A stretch of 56,413 nucleotides of DNA. Origin: Acidobacteriota bacterium. Lineage in GTDB: Bacteria > Acidobacteriota > Vicinamibacteria > Vicinamibacterales > 2-12-FULL-66-21. Shown here piece by piece: positions 35,323 through 42,655 of the stretch. The notes under the pieces were generated by a model. The model saw only the letters and a program-made list of their open reading frames with translations. It searched no databases and was not told the origin of the DNA. The position numbers and the translations under genes are program-made. Location of the stretch: NCBI GenBank assembly GCA_003222675.1, contig QHWT01000100.1, forward strand, positions 3,034-59,446. The letters are read 5' to 3'. Within the stretch, counting starts at the first letter, position 1; every line of letters starts with the position of its first letter.

Positions 35323-36108
35323 ATGGCCTGTGGCCTCTGCCAACTCGACCGCCCACTCGTAGACAGCCACCTGCTTCCGGCGGCTGCGTACAAGCTCGCT
35401 CGTGAACCTGACCGACAGAATCCCAATCCCATCGTCGTGACGCCCGGCCACGCCGGTTCGAGCTCTCGCCAGATCTCAGACGAATTCCTCTGTCGCGAAT
35501 GTGAAGACCGATTCTCGAAACGCGGCGAGCGGTACGTCCTCGCTCAATGCGCCAGACCGAAGGGCTTCGCACTTCGTGACGTGCTCAAGACGCTGCCGCC
35601 CCTCGTCGAGAATGAACGGTTCAAGGTGTTCGACGTCACGGTCTCAGTGGGAACGCCCGTTGAGGACTACCTGTACTTCGCCGCCAGTGTCTTCTGGCGC
35701 GCGGCCGCTCGCTGTTGGACACTCAACGGCCAAACGATTCAGCGGCTCACGCTGGGTCCGTACGAGGAGCAGTTGAGAAAATATCTCCTCGGTGAACTGC
35801 CGTTCCCCCACGAGGTACGCCTGTTCGTTCACGTCTGGAGCGAGGAGCGCGCCGGCTTCACGAGCATTGTTCCGACCAGCGGCCGCGCGCCGGATGGAAC
35901 TCATCGTCACAAGTTCACCATCCCGGGAATTCTGTTCATCATCCTCGTCGGAAAGACGGTCGCGACAGAGATCGACGCCGGCGCACTGAACAGCAATGCC
36001 GGTAGTTTCATGTGGCTTTGCCCGTGGTCGAAGGACTCCCTGTTCGAGGGCATGGGCGCCCTGGTCATGGACGCACTCCGCGCTCGACGCGGCCGACGAC
36101 AACCCTGA
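35323..36108 (+). CDS. Zinc-ribbon 'SHLLP' protein, HNH-like or effector-like
   Basis: 261 residues from ATG 35323. C3-x2-C6 and C57-x2-C60 (CGLCQ ... LCRECED) form a likely zinc site, with DSHLLPAAAYK between, a motif of a widespread family of HNH-like hypothetical proteins. The HNH catalytic His/Asn cannot be confirmed. The C-terminal 150 residues are alpha/beta with a hydrophobic strand (KFTIPGILFIILVGK). A role as nuclease or defence component is inference only. No attC-like sequence is evident after its stop. Confidence 0.6.
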   Translation: MACGLCQLDRPLVDSHLLPAAAYKLAREPDRQNPNPIVVTPGHAGSSSRQISDEFLCRECEDRFSKRGERYVLAQCARPKGFALRDVLKTLPPLVENERFKVFDVTVSVGTPVEDYLYFAASVFWRAAARCWTLNGQTIQRLTLGPYEEQLRKYLLGELPFPHEVRLFVHVWSEERAGFTSIVPTSGRAPDGTHRHKFTIPGILFIILVGKTVATEIDAGALNSNAGSFMWLCPWSKDSLFEGMGALVMDALRARRGRRQP

Positions 36109-36178
36109 TTCTGCTTCCGCCCGCTCGTTCAATCCGCTCGATCGCCGACGGCTGATTGTCGCCGCGCGGCCGGCCGCG

Positions 36179-36610
36179 TCATGGTTTCTCTCGGTCTATC
36201 TCTCCGTCGTCGCCGTCATCGCTCCCGGCGGGCTCGAGCAACCTCATGCCGAGTACGGCGGCCGTTTCGCGAGCCATCGGCATCCGGTACAGCGGCTCGC
36301 CGTCGGCGCGCACTCGGGCTAGCAGGATCACGTCGTCCCACACGGACACCGAGAACTGATCAAGCGGTACGAGAATCCCGTTGCGGCGCCGCGCTTTCTC
36401 CGGCGGAAGCCTCGACGTGTTCGCGGCCCACTCGCGTAAGCCGGTTGCGACGTCGATCAACCATCGACCGTCGAGCCGTCGAACGCTGGCGTTCAAACGG
36501 CGCGTCTGAATCGCCCGGCTGACCACTTGCCGCGACGCGCCGACGCGCCGTCCGAAGGCGGCAGGCGACTCTGTCGCGGGTTCCGCTCGCTTGTCTCGAT
36601 GCACATGCAC
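36179..36610 (-). CDS. Small HTH-like protein, possible phage packaging or regulator protein
   Basis: 143 residues. The N-terminal segment FGRRVGASRQVVSRAIQTRRL reads as a helix-turn-helix followed by a strand-rich wing (DGRWLIDVATGLREWAANT), an arrangement seen in phage terminase small subunits (Nu1-like). The C-terminal half has VPLDQFSVSVWDDVILLARVRADGEPLYRMPMA and an acidic tail. Opposite strand to its neighbours. Moderate evidence; no partner terminase is present. Confidence 0.45.
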   Translation of the reverse strand: MHVHRDKRAEPATESPAAFGRRVGASRQVVSRAIQTRRLNASVRRLDGRWLIDVATGLREWAANTSRLPPEKARRRNGILVPLDQFSVSVWDDVILLARVRADGEPLYRMPMARETAAVLGMRLLEPAGSDDGDDGEIDREKP

Positions 36611-37824
36611 CTCGGGAGTTTCTCCAGAACTACCGGAGCGGCGCGATTCGTGCGCCCGCCAGCCGCCGCCGGCGAGAAGGACCCAAAGCCCGCCGGCTCA
36701 GTAACTTGCGTGACTCGACCGCTTCGATCGAGCGACGACCATCCGATCGTCGCTCGCGTTCGCGATGCGACGTCGAGCACATCGTCACGCGCGGCGACCG
36801 CCGCCCCACGCGGCCAACGTGAACGCCGAGCGCACGCGATCCTCCGCGTGTTCGGCGGCCGGCGTTCGGTGTCGGCGACGTGCCGAAGATGCATTCGCGC
36901 GCTCGAGTTCTTCGATGGTGCCGCGCGTCGGCGAGCTCGAGCCGGAGCTCGCGGACTGTCGTCGACGTCGGAGCGGACGCACGCGCGGGACGCGCCTCCG
37001 CCTGCCGTCGGGCGAGTGCGTGCTCGAGGTTCGCGATCGTGATCTGCGCGTCGTCGAGCATGGCGTCGAGCGCACGCGAACCTCGAAGAGCGTGCCTCTA
37101 CGGCTCGAGGACGGCGAGAACACCGGCGATCCGGTCGTCGCGCAGGAGCTCGCCCGGCACGAGGACCGCCGCGCGACCCAAGAGGCCGCACGCCGGCGTC
37201 CCTGAATTCACGATTCGGCGGTGTCGCTCGATCGGGGGATCGGCGCGACGCGCGTACCGCGGACAACATGGGGAGTACGGGGCCAGCGTGTCAGCCTGAC
37301 GGTGGCCCCCCTGTCGGCCCCCGCGCTGGCCCCCCTCGCGCTTCGTACTGGACGCAGGATAGGAACGCTCCAACCCGACACAATCGCATGAGCCGCAACG
37401 GTTTCGCACCTGGGGCAGTCGCCGCTCGATGGTCGTCGTTACAGGCACGGCGTACAGCGTCACGGGTAACGTCGGAAGGGGGAGCGACCCCTGAATCCCC
37501 TCGCAGCGCGCCGCGGCCGGGGTCGCTCCCCCTTCCTTCTGCATCCCCGCGACGCGGAGCGCGCGGCATGACGCAGACCGATCAACGAATGCGGCACCGC
37601 ACGGTGTCGAAGGTTGGCTCGTCGTCGAGCCTCGTCAGCGCCATCGACGAGACACGATGCGACGGTGCTCGGCGGCGTCCAGGGTGCCCTCGCTGACGCT
37701 CGGCGGCTGCGCCGCCCTGGACCCCGCCTGCGCGCCGTCGCGTGATGCATTTGTCGATAGCGCCATCCGCGGCACCTGCCAACCCGGCGGCCGACGTTGG
37801 CTCGGTCGACGGATACAATCGGGC
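36611..37824 (+). other. 1.2-kb stretch without a convincing gene, possible decayed coding sequence
   Basis: Several frames are open on both strands because of GC content. The most protein-like piece is on the minus strand, about 37098-36850: AVLVPGELLRDDRIAGVLAV, then an in-frame TAG (about 37098), then LDDAQITIANLEHALARRQA, suggesting a gene interrupted by a stop. Also present: GGCCCCCCTG-like short tandem words (37300-37340), a long hairpin (37475-37536), and GC-rich palindromes near 37670-37735. Nothing firm can be called. Confidence 0.4.
37475..37536 (+). repeat. 18-bp perfect hairpin with GGGGTCGCTCCCCC arm
   Basis: GGAAGGGGGAGCGACCCC (37475-37492) is the exact reverse complement of 37519-37536; loop 26 nt, GC-rich. 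The only strong hairpin of this type inside the element apart from the one after the tRNA. Could be a terminator, or a REP-like unit. Confidence 0.88.
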
Positions 37825-38166
37825 GTGCTCATCCCCAATGCGGATCGGGCGACGATTGAACCGGCGAAGCTGCGGGACTACCTGCTCTCCGCGACACATC
37901 CGATCGGTCGCTTCAAGGCTCGATTCTTCAATGCGCTCGGGTTCGCACCGGATCGTTGGGAGGAACTCGCCCAAGCGCTGCGCCTCCAGCATCTGACCCA
38001 AGACGGCCAGCCGGCGGGTCCAACGGTTCAGGGCCGAAAATTCACGATTCGGGCTATCCTGAATGGGCCGACCGGACGGTCGGCCTCGGTGATAAGCGTC
38101 TGGTTTATCCCGGCTGGCGGCGACGTGCCGCGGTTCGTGACTGCATATCCCGGAGATGGCCTGTGA
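37825..38166 (+). CDS. DUF6883-like protein
   Basis: 113 residues from GTG 37825, the point where protein-like sequence begins (VLIPNADRATIEPAKLRDYLLS); the longer frame upstream is low-quality. The pattern LPNAD..I...KLRDYLL...HP.GR.KA.FF..LGF and the C-terminal SVWFIPAGGDVPRFVTAYP match my recollection of DUF6883. Its TGA overlaps the GTG of the next gene. Family function unknown; the fixed pairing with DUF4926 suggests a two-component module. Confidence 0.7.
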   Translation: MLIPNADRATIEPAKLRDYLLSATHPIGRFKARFFNALGFAPDRWEELAQALRLQHLTQDGQPAGPTVQGRKFTIRAILNGPTGRSASVISVWFIPAGGDVPRFVTAYPGDGL

Positions 38167-38408
38167 CCTTCCACACCCTCGATGTCGTCGTGCTGAACAC
38201 GGACCTTCCGGCTCATGGGCTGAAGCGCGGCGATCTAGGCGCGGTCGTTGATATCTACTCGCCCGATGCCGTGGAGGTGGAATTCGTCACCGCCTCGGGT
38301 CGCACCCAGGCGCTGATCACCCTGCGCCCGAGCGACATCCGGGAAGTCGGCGACGACGACCTGGTGGCCGTGCGTCCCGCGGGTACATCTCCTACTCGCG
38401 ACGCCTGA
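38163..38408 (+). CDS. DUF4926-like small protein
   Basis: 81 residues, GTG 38163 overlapping the upstream stop (GTGA). LDVVVLNTDLPAHGLKRGDLGAVVDIY and EVEFVTASGRTQALITLRPSDIREV are the whole DUF4926 domain: a small SH3-like beta barrel. Together with DUF6883 it forms a coupled pair on a mobile element. Toxin-antitoxin-like behaviour is a guess from size, order and context. Confidence 0.75.
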   Translation: MTFHTLDVVVLNTDLPAHGLKRGDLGAVVDIYSPDAVEVEFVTASGRTQALITLRPSDIREVGDDDLVAVRPAGTSPTRDA

Positions 38409-38645
38409 CACGCATGCAGCCGACGGCGCTCCTTTACAGGCTGTGAGACCAGTTCCCTCAAAGTCGTATCGCGTTTTGCATGCGCGGCTAGCCGGGATCT
38501 CGACGTCCTGGCCGTTTGCGCTTCTCCAGAGGACGTGACGGTGCGGAGCACCCTCGCTGCGTTGCCCTGAGCTGCTGCGGATCAATGACAACGACCGATT
38601 GTTTCATCGCGTTCTCACGTACTTCTTGGACGGAAACCGCGGTGA

Positions 38646-39089
38646 CTATGCGATGAGCCCGTCCGATCCGCTTGCGGAGCAGCGGATGCGACGCCGTGCA
38701 TCCCCCCGACCGTTCGCGCGGAGGCTGAGACCATCCTCAATCCAGACAAACTCGAAGAACACATCCGGTTCATCAACTACAGCTTCATCGAACTCCTACC
38801 AGACGCGAGCGGACAATCCTGGATTGATAAACGAGTCGAAGAACTTCATCCGTACCACAAGGGGCTCAATGATCGACAGATCGTCGCCGAGGTGGAGCAC
38901 GACGGCAACATTTCCGTGTTCGTAACCTTCGACGGAATGCTGAAGAAGGACTTGGCTCCTCACGTCAACATCCGGATCGAAACGCCCGTCGAATGCTGGA
39001 ATGGTTTCAGGATCTCGCCCGGGACGCCACCCCCCTGGGTGCCCGCGCCCCAGCATCCTCTGGCACGCGAGACTTGGTGGCGATGGTAA
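38646..39089 (+). pseudogene. Hypothetical protein fragment without a start codon
   Basis: The frame ending at TAA 39087-39089 is protein-like from about 38720 (AEAETILNPDKLEEHIRFI, SWIDKRVEELHPYHKGLND, VEHDGNISVFVTFDGMLKKD, NIRIETPVECWNGFRI) but has no ATG, GTG or TTG before 38892. Another frame just upstream (38587-38680) also reads as protein (DRLFHRVLTYFLDGNRGDYAM). A frameshift near 38650-38700 joining the two, or a truncated 5' end, would explain this. No family recognised. Confidence 0.45.
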
Positions 39090-39096
39090 GGGCCGG

Positions 39097-39354
39097 TCAG
39101 GGATGCCCTGGATCGTGCGTACGCCCGGATACCTGCGGCACGTGTCTGCTGCCGGCAGCGAACGCGTCCAGGTCGACCGGTAGGTAGCGCACTGCGCGAC
39201 CCAGTCGCAGAAACGCCGGGCCCCGCCCTTGGCGTCTCCAGGCGCGAAGCGTGGCGACCTTCAGGCCCAGTCGGTAGGCCGCATCTGCTTCGGTGATTCC
39301 GCGATTCTCATGGGTGAGGCTCGGGCGAACGCTTGATGTCGGTGGTGACGGCAC
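39097..39354 (-). CDS. Excisionase/AlpA-like HTH DNA-binding protein
   Basis: 85 residues from GTG 39354, preceded by a perfect AGGAGG (39359-39364); an ATG at 39465 would overlap the integrase stop (TAATG) and add 37 low-complexity residues. The HTH_17 domain reads GITEADAAYRLGLKVATLRA then WRRQGRGPAFLRLGRAVRYL, as in excisionases of tyrosine-recombinase elements. It lies downstream of int in the same direction. Likely directs excision or represses int. Confidence 0.75.
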   Translation of the reverse strand: MPSPPTSSVRPSLTHENRGITEADAAYRLGLKVATLRAWRRQGRGPAFLRLGRAVRYLPVDLDAFAAGSRHVPQVSGRTHDPGHP

Positions 39355-39464
39355 GGGACCTCCTGCGACGTTCTGGTGTCTCAGTGCACCGTAGCGCAAG
39401 TCTGGGCCGGTGGTGATGCAGGAGGGCACAGTGTCGGGCACACTGACGTTCTGGGGGCCTGACA

Positions 39465-40681
39465 TTAGGGCGCGACGAGTTTCGCAACTGCGGCGGCCTT
39501 GTGCTCCGGCGCCAAGTGCGCGTAGCGCAGCGTCATCTTGATGTCCGCATGGCCGAGCAACTCGCGGACGGTGTTGAGATCGACACCGGCCATGACTAGC
39601 TTCGATGCAAACGTGTGGCGCAGATCGTGGAAGCGAAAGTTCGCGATGTTCGCCTGCTCACGAACCAGCGGCAGCCACGCAGTCTTGATGTCGACAATGG
39701 GATCGTCGGTGCGGCCGCTGAAGACGAACGTGGAGTCGTCGATCTCCGCGGGGTGCCACGTGCGGAGTACTTCCAGCGCTTCCGCGTTCAGCGGGATGTG
39801 GCGCGTCGTTCCGTTCTTGGCAGTCACGCCACGGACGGTCAGAAACGCCAGATCCATCTGGACGTCGGCCCAGCGCAGCGCGCAGAGCTCGCCGAAGCGC
39901 ATCCCGGTGTCGAGCGACAGAATCACCATCGGTCGCAGGTTGTCGGTGTACTCACCGTACGCGGGCCATTCCTCGTACCCGCGCGCGCGCCGCCAGGCAT
40001 TCGCAGATTCACGATCCTGCCGCCGGAGAAGGTCGCGCGCCTCCAGCGCTTGCCGCAAACGCCTCTCCTCATCGACCGACAGGTACCGGAGCCGCCCGGT
40101 CTTGTCCTCTCGAAGCGCTTTGACCGCTCGTAATGGATGTTGCGCCAGATGACCCCATTCAACGGCGCGACCAAACATCGCGCGCAATGCCGCGAGGTCG
40201 CGATTGATCGTCGAAGTGCTGAGACCGTGTTTGCGCCGCTCGGTCCGCCAGCGCTCCACCTCCCACGCTGACAGAGCGGACAATCGCCAAGGCGCGGTTT
40301 CAGAATCGATTTCAGCCGCGCGACCGTCTCGGGCCCTCGGCGTCGATGGGCGGTGAGCCACGGCGCGTAGATATCCGTGAGGTACTCTTCGACGGTGCGC
40401 TCCTGTTCGCGGCGCTTCAGGACGCGCGGATCACGTCCGCTGGCATATTCGCCGAGGAGAGCTTGCGCGAGGGTTCGCGCGAGCGCCGGCGAGCCGATGA
40501 TCTCGATGCTTCCGAGCGAGTACCAGCGTCCACGCGCCAGAAGAACGCGGTACGAGTGTTTGCCGGTCGGGCGAACCCGAAGGACGAGCCGCGGCTGGTG
40601 CGTATCGTAGATGTCGACAGTCGCGACCGGCGGCTCTTTCGCGAGCTGGCGGAGGAGATCGATTGTCAGGTTCCGTTTCAT
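39465..40681 (-). pseudogene. int: Tyrosine recombinase (integrase), split by a frameshift
   Basis: The N-terminal arm-binding part (from ATG 40681, MKRNLTIDLLRQLAKEPPVA; PRLVLRVRPTGKHSYRVLLA) and half of the core-binding domain are in one frame to about 40281 (LKSILKPRLGD). The rest continues in another frame (LSALSAWEVERWRTERRKHG to the end). Inserting one base near 40280 restores a continuous protein. Catalytic residues are intact in the second part: R in TGMRFGELCALRW, H-x-x-R in HDLRHTFASK, H in LLGHADI, Y in TLRYAHL. It is either a real inactivating deletion or a sequencing error. Confidence 0.85.
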
Positions 40682-40759
40682 CGATGCGACCGTCGGCGTC
40701 GATCGGGCTGAGGATGCGGCCCTTCGCCGCGGCGGCACGCCCCCACGACTCTGATTCGG

Positions 40760-40777
40760 GGGTGCATTAGGGGTGCA
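40760..40777 (+). repeat. Element-end direct repeat, right copy
   Basis: GGGTGCATTAGGGGTGCA, identical to 33293-33310, located between the integrase start and the tRNA remnant. Confidence 0.65.
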
Positions 40778-40905
40778 CGCGGCGTGATCCGGCGCCGGTC
40801 GACATCGATCACGGTAGCATCGAAAATTGTAAAAACGTTAGGAGAATCGCCAAAATCTGCGATGGCAGTGGATCGCGGGCGATGGGTTGCGACCCCCAAA
40901 GCCGG

Positions 40906-40949
40906 TTCACAGGCGGGGGTCAGTGGTTCGAATCCACTAGCGCCCACCA
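40906..40949 (+). other. Displaced tRNA-Val 3' half (att site)
   Basis: TTCACA-GGCGGGGGTC-AGTGGTTCGAATCCACT-AGCGCCCACCA. Compared with the intact tRNA, the outer and variable parts match, while the T-stem differs by paired changes (GCTGG/CCAGC against AGTGG/CCACT) that keep it foldable. There is no D-arm or 5' half. A 7-bp GACCCCC/GGGGGTC inverted repeat (40891-40921) overlaps it. It marks the distal end of the element. Confidence 0.75.
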
Positions 40950-41084
40950 ACCTTCGCTCCATGACAAGCGCGAAGGTTGCCCGTCATAGCGTCGCGAAGC
41001 GACGCGACGGCGGACGTGCTCCGGTCCTTCGGAGCTACGGTGCCAATTCCTTCTGAATTCACTCGGACCGTGATCCGCGGCCTG

Positions 41085-41942
41085 CTACCGCCGCTTGTCC
41101 GGCAATCGTCGCTGGACGGCCCCGTCGTACATGTGATCCTTGGGATCGATCTGCCGCATCGGTTTCTCGCGCTGACGTTCTTCCTGCGCGTGCGCCGTGA
41201 TGCCCGGCACGCGCGAGATGATGAACAACGCGTTGGCGATCTCCTGGGGAATGCCGATGTCGCCGCACAGCGCCGCGATGGCGCCGTCGATGTTGACCGG
41301 CTGCGCGCGGCCAGCGGGGAGTCCGCTCACGACGAGCTCGACCGCCCGAATCATCTGGATGTGTTCCCCTTCGAGCTCGAATTCAAGCGCCATCTGAAAC
41401 AGACGCGCGGCGCGCGGATCGCGTGTGTGGAACCGATGGCCGAAGCCGGGAATCGGTTCACCCGCTTCGTGCAGCTTCTCCACCACGGTCGCGGCGGCTT
41501 CTTTGTACGAGGATCCGCGGCGCACCAGCTCGAGGCCGCGATCGAGAAACTGCATGCAGCTCTCGATGTCGCCGCCGTGGTAACGCCCGAATCCGAGCAC
41601 GCCGGCCGCCACGCACGCGCGGAGCGGCGCCCCGGTCGTCGCGGTGTTGCGCGCGGCGAGCGTCGACGGCGGGGTTGCGCCGTGATCGATGAACGACACG
41701 AGGATGGCTTCCATCACGCTGCCGATCGCCGGCGAGGGCACGTCGCCCATCAGCAGGAGATAGATCGCCTCGCCGAATGTCAGCCGCCCCATGATCTCGT
41801 CTAGCGGATAGCCGCGAACGAGAATCTTGTTCGGCTCGATGCACGTCAGAGATGTCTTCCACCTGTCGTCCGAGACACGCGGGGTGAGCCGCCGTTCCAT
41901 CGGGACTTCCGTCGTTCCGCCGTCCGGTCTGGTTTTTGCCAT
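41085..41942 (-). CDS. Citryl-CoA lyase-like citrate synthase family protein
   Basis: 285 residues, shorter than citrate synthase (about 380-430). KTSLTCIEPNKILVRGYPLDEIMGRLTFGEAIYLLL, SFIDHGATPPSTLAARNTA, GVLGFGRYHGGDIESCM and the catalytic region GEPIPGFGHRFHTRDPRAARL are those of the citryl-CoA lyase/CitE-independent CCL group. Known chemistry: citryl-CoA to acetyl-CoA + oxaloacetate, or use in C-C lyase reactions. Only 9 bp separates it from upp. Substrate unproven. Confidence 0.75.
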   Translation of the reverse strand: MAKTRPDGGTTEVPMERRLTPRVSDDRWKTSLTCIEPNKILVRGYPLDEIMGRLTFGEAIYLLLMGDVPSPAIGSVMEAILVSFIDHGATPPSTLAARNTATTGAPLRACVAAGVLGFGRYHGGDIESCMQFLDRGLELVRRGSSYKEAAATVVEKLHEAGEPIPGFGHRFHTRDPRAARLFQMALEFELEGEHIQMIRAVELVVSGLPAGRAQPVNIDGAIAALCGDIGIPQEIANALFIISRVPGITAHAQEERQREKPMRQIDPKDHMYDGAVQRRLPDKRR

Positions 41943-41951
41943 ACGCAGGCC

Positions 41952-42575
41952 TCAGAAGGTGCCGTACAGCCGATCACCGAAGTCGCCGAGCCCTGGCACG
42001 ATGAACTTGTGCGCGTTCAGCTCCCGATCGATCGCGGGCGTGTAGATGCGCACTTCAGGGTGATGCTGTTCCACGAGCCGGACCCCTTCCGGCGCGGCGA
42101 CGATGCAGATCATGCGGATGTCGTGGGACCCGGCGCGCATCAACAGGTCGAGCGCCGCGACAGCGCTCCCACCGGTGGCCAGCATCGGATCGATCATCAC
42201 CACGACCGAGCGATCGAGCCGCGTCGGCAGCTTCGCGTAGTACTGCGACGCGACGGCAGTGATCTCGTCGCGCTGGAGCCCGATGTGCCCGACACGCGCA
42301 TACGGGATCAACTCGAGCACCGCATCGAGCATTCCAAGCCCTGCACGCAACACCGGCACCACGACCACATCGGTCGAGACCTTGCGTCCGTCCGCCGGGC
42401 CGAGCGGGGTCGTGACGGTGACGGCGGTCGCCGGCAGATCGCGCGTCGCCTCCGCGGCCAGCAGCAGGCTGATGCGCACCGCCATCCGCCTGAATAGTTC
42501 CGGCGGCGTGGCCGCGTCCCGCAGCGTCACGAGCGCATCGTGCACCAGCGGATGCTCGACCAGAAAGACCGACAC
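41952..42575 (-). CDS. upp: Uracil phosphoribosyltransferase
   Basis: 207 residues. It opens VFLVEHPLVHDALVTLRDAAT; the PRPP loop is VVMIDPMLATGGSAVAALDLL; the uracil-binding C-terminus is YTPAIDRELNAHKFIVPGLGDFGDRLYGT. It converts uracil + PRPP to UMP. Likely co-transcribed with the citryl-CoA lyase-like gene. hpt lies nearby on the other strand, giving a small base-salvage neighbourhood. Confidence 0.96.
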   Translation of the reverse strand: MSVFLVEHPLVHDALVTLRDAATPPELFRRMAVRISLLLAAEATRDLPATAVTVTTPLGPADGRKVSTDVVVVPVLRAGLGMLDAVLELIPYARVGHIGLQRDEITAVASQYYAKLPTRLDRSVVVMIDPMLATGGSAVAALDLLMRAGSHDIRMICIVAAPEGVRLVEQHHPEVRIYTPAIDRELNAHKFIVPGLGDFGDRLYGTF

Positions 42576-42655
42576 GCGGCTGACTATATCAGCAGGGTGT
42601 CGATTTTCCGAAGACGGCTCAGCACGAGCGCCGGTATAGAATCACTCCTTTAACG

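Larger units (their letters stand above)
33176..40911 (+). mobile_element. tRNA-integrated genomic element with broken integrase
   Basis: Bounded by the anticodon loop of tRNA-Val and a second tRNA 3'-half (40906-40949) sharing TTCACA, GGCGGGGGTC and AGCGCCCACCA. A tyrosine integrase gene sits next to the distal boundary, the usual layout. An 18-bp direct repeat lies near both ends (33293-33310, 40760-40777). Cargo: small unknown ORFs, a DUF6883/DUF4926-like pair, an HTH excisionase-like gene. The word repeats abundant in the flanks are nearly absent inside. No conjugation, capsid or replication genes are seen, so it is either a satellite or a decayed remnant. Confidence 0.8.

Noticed and set aside
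36493-37269. Minus-strand 258-residue frame in the element
   Set aside because: Arg/Ala/Ser/Pro-rich with no recognisable secondary structure or domain; typical of GC-rich noise.
40678-40962. Minus-strand frame with GASGFEPLTPAC
   Set aside because: Antisense translation of the tRNA 3' remnant; same artefact type. It did help to locate the remnant.
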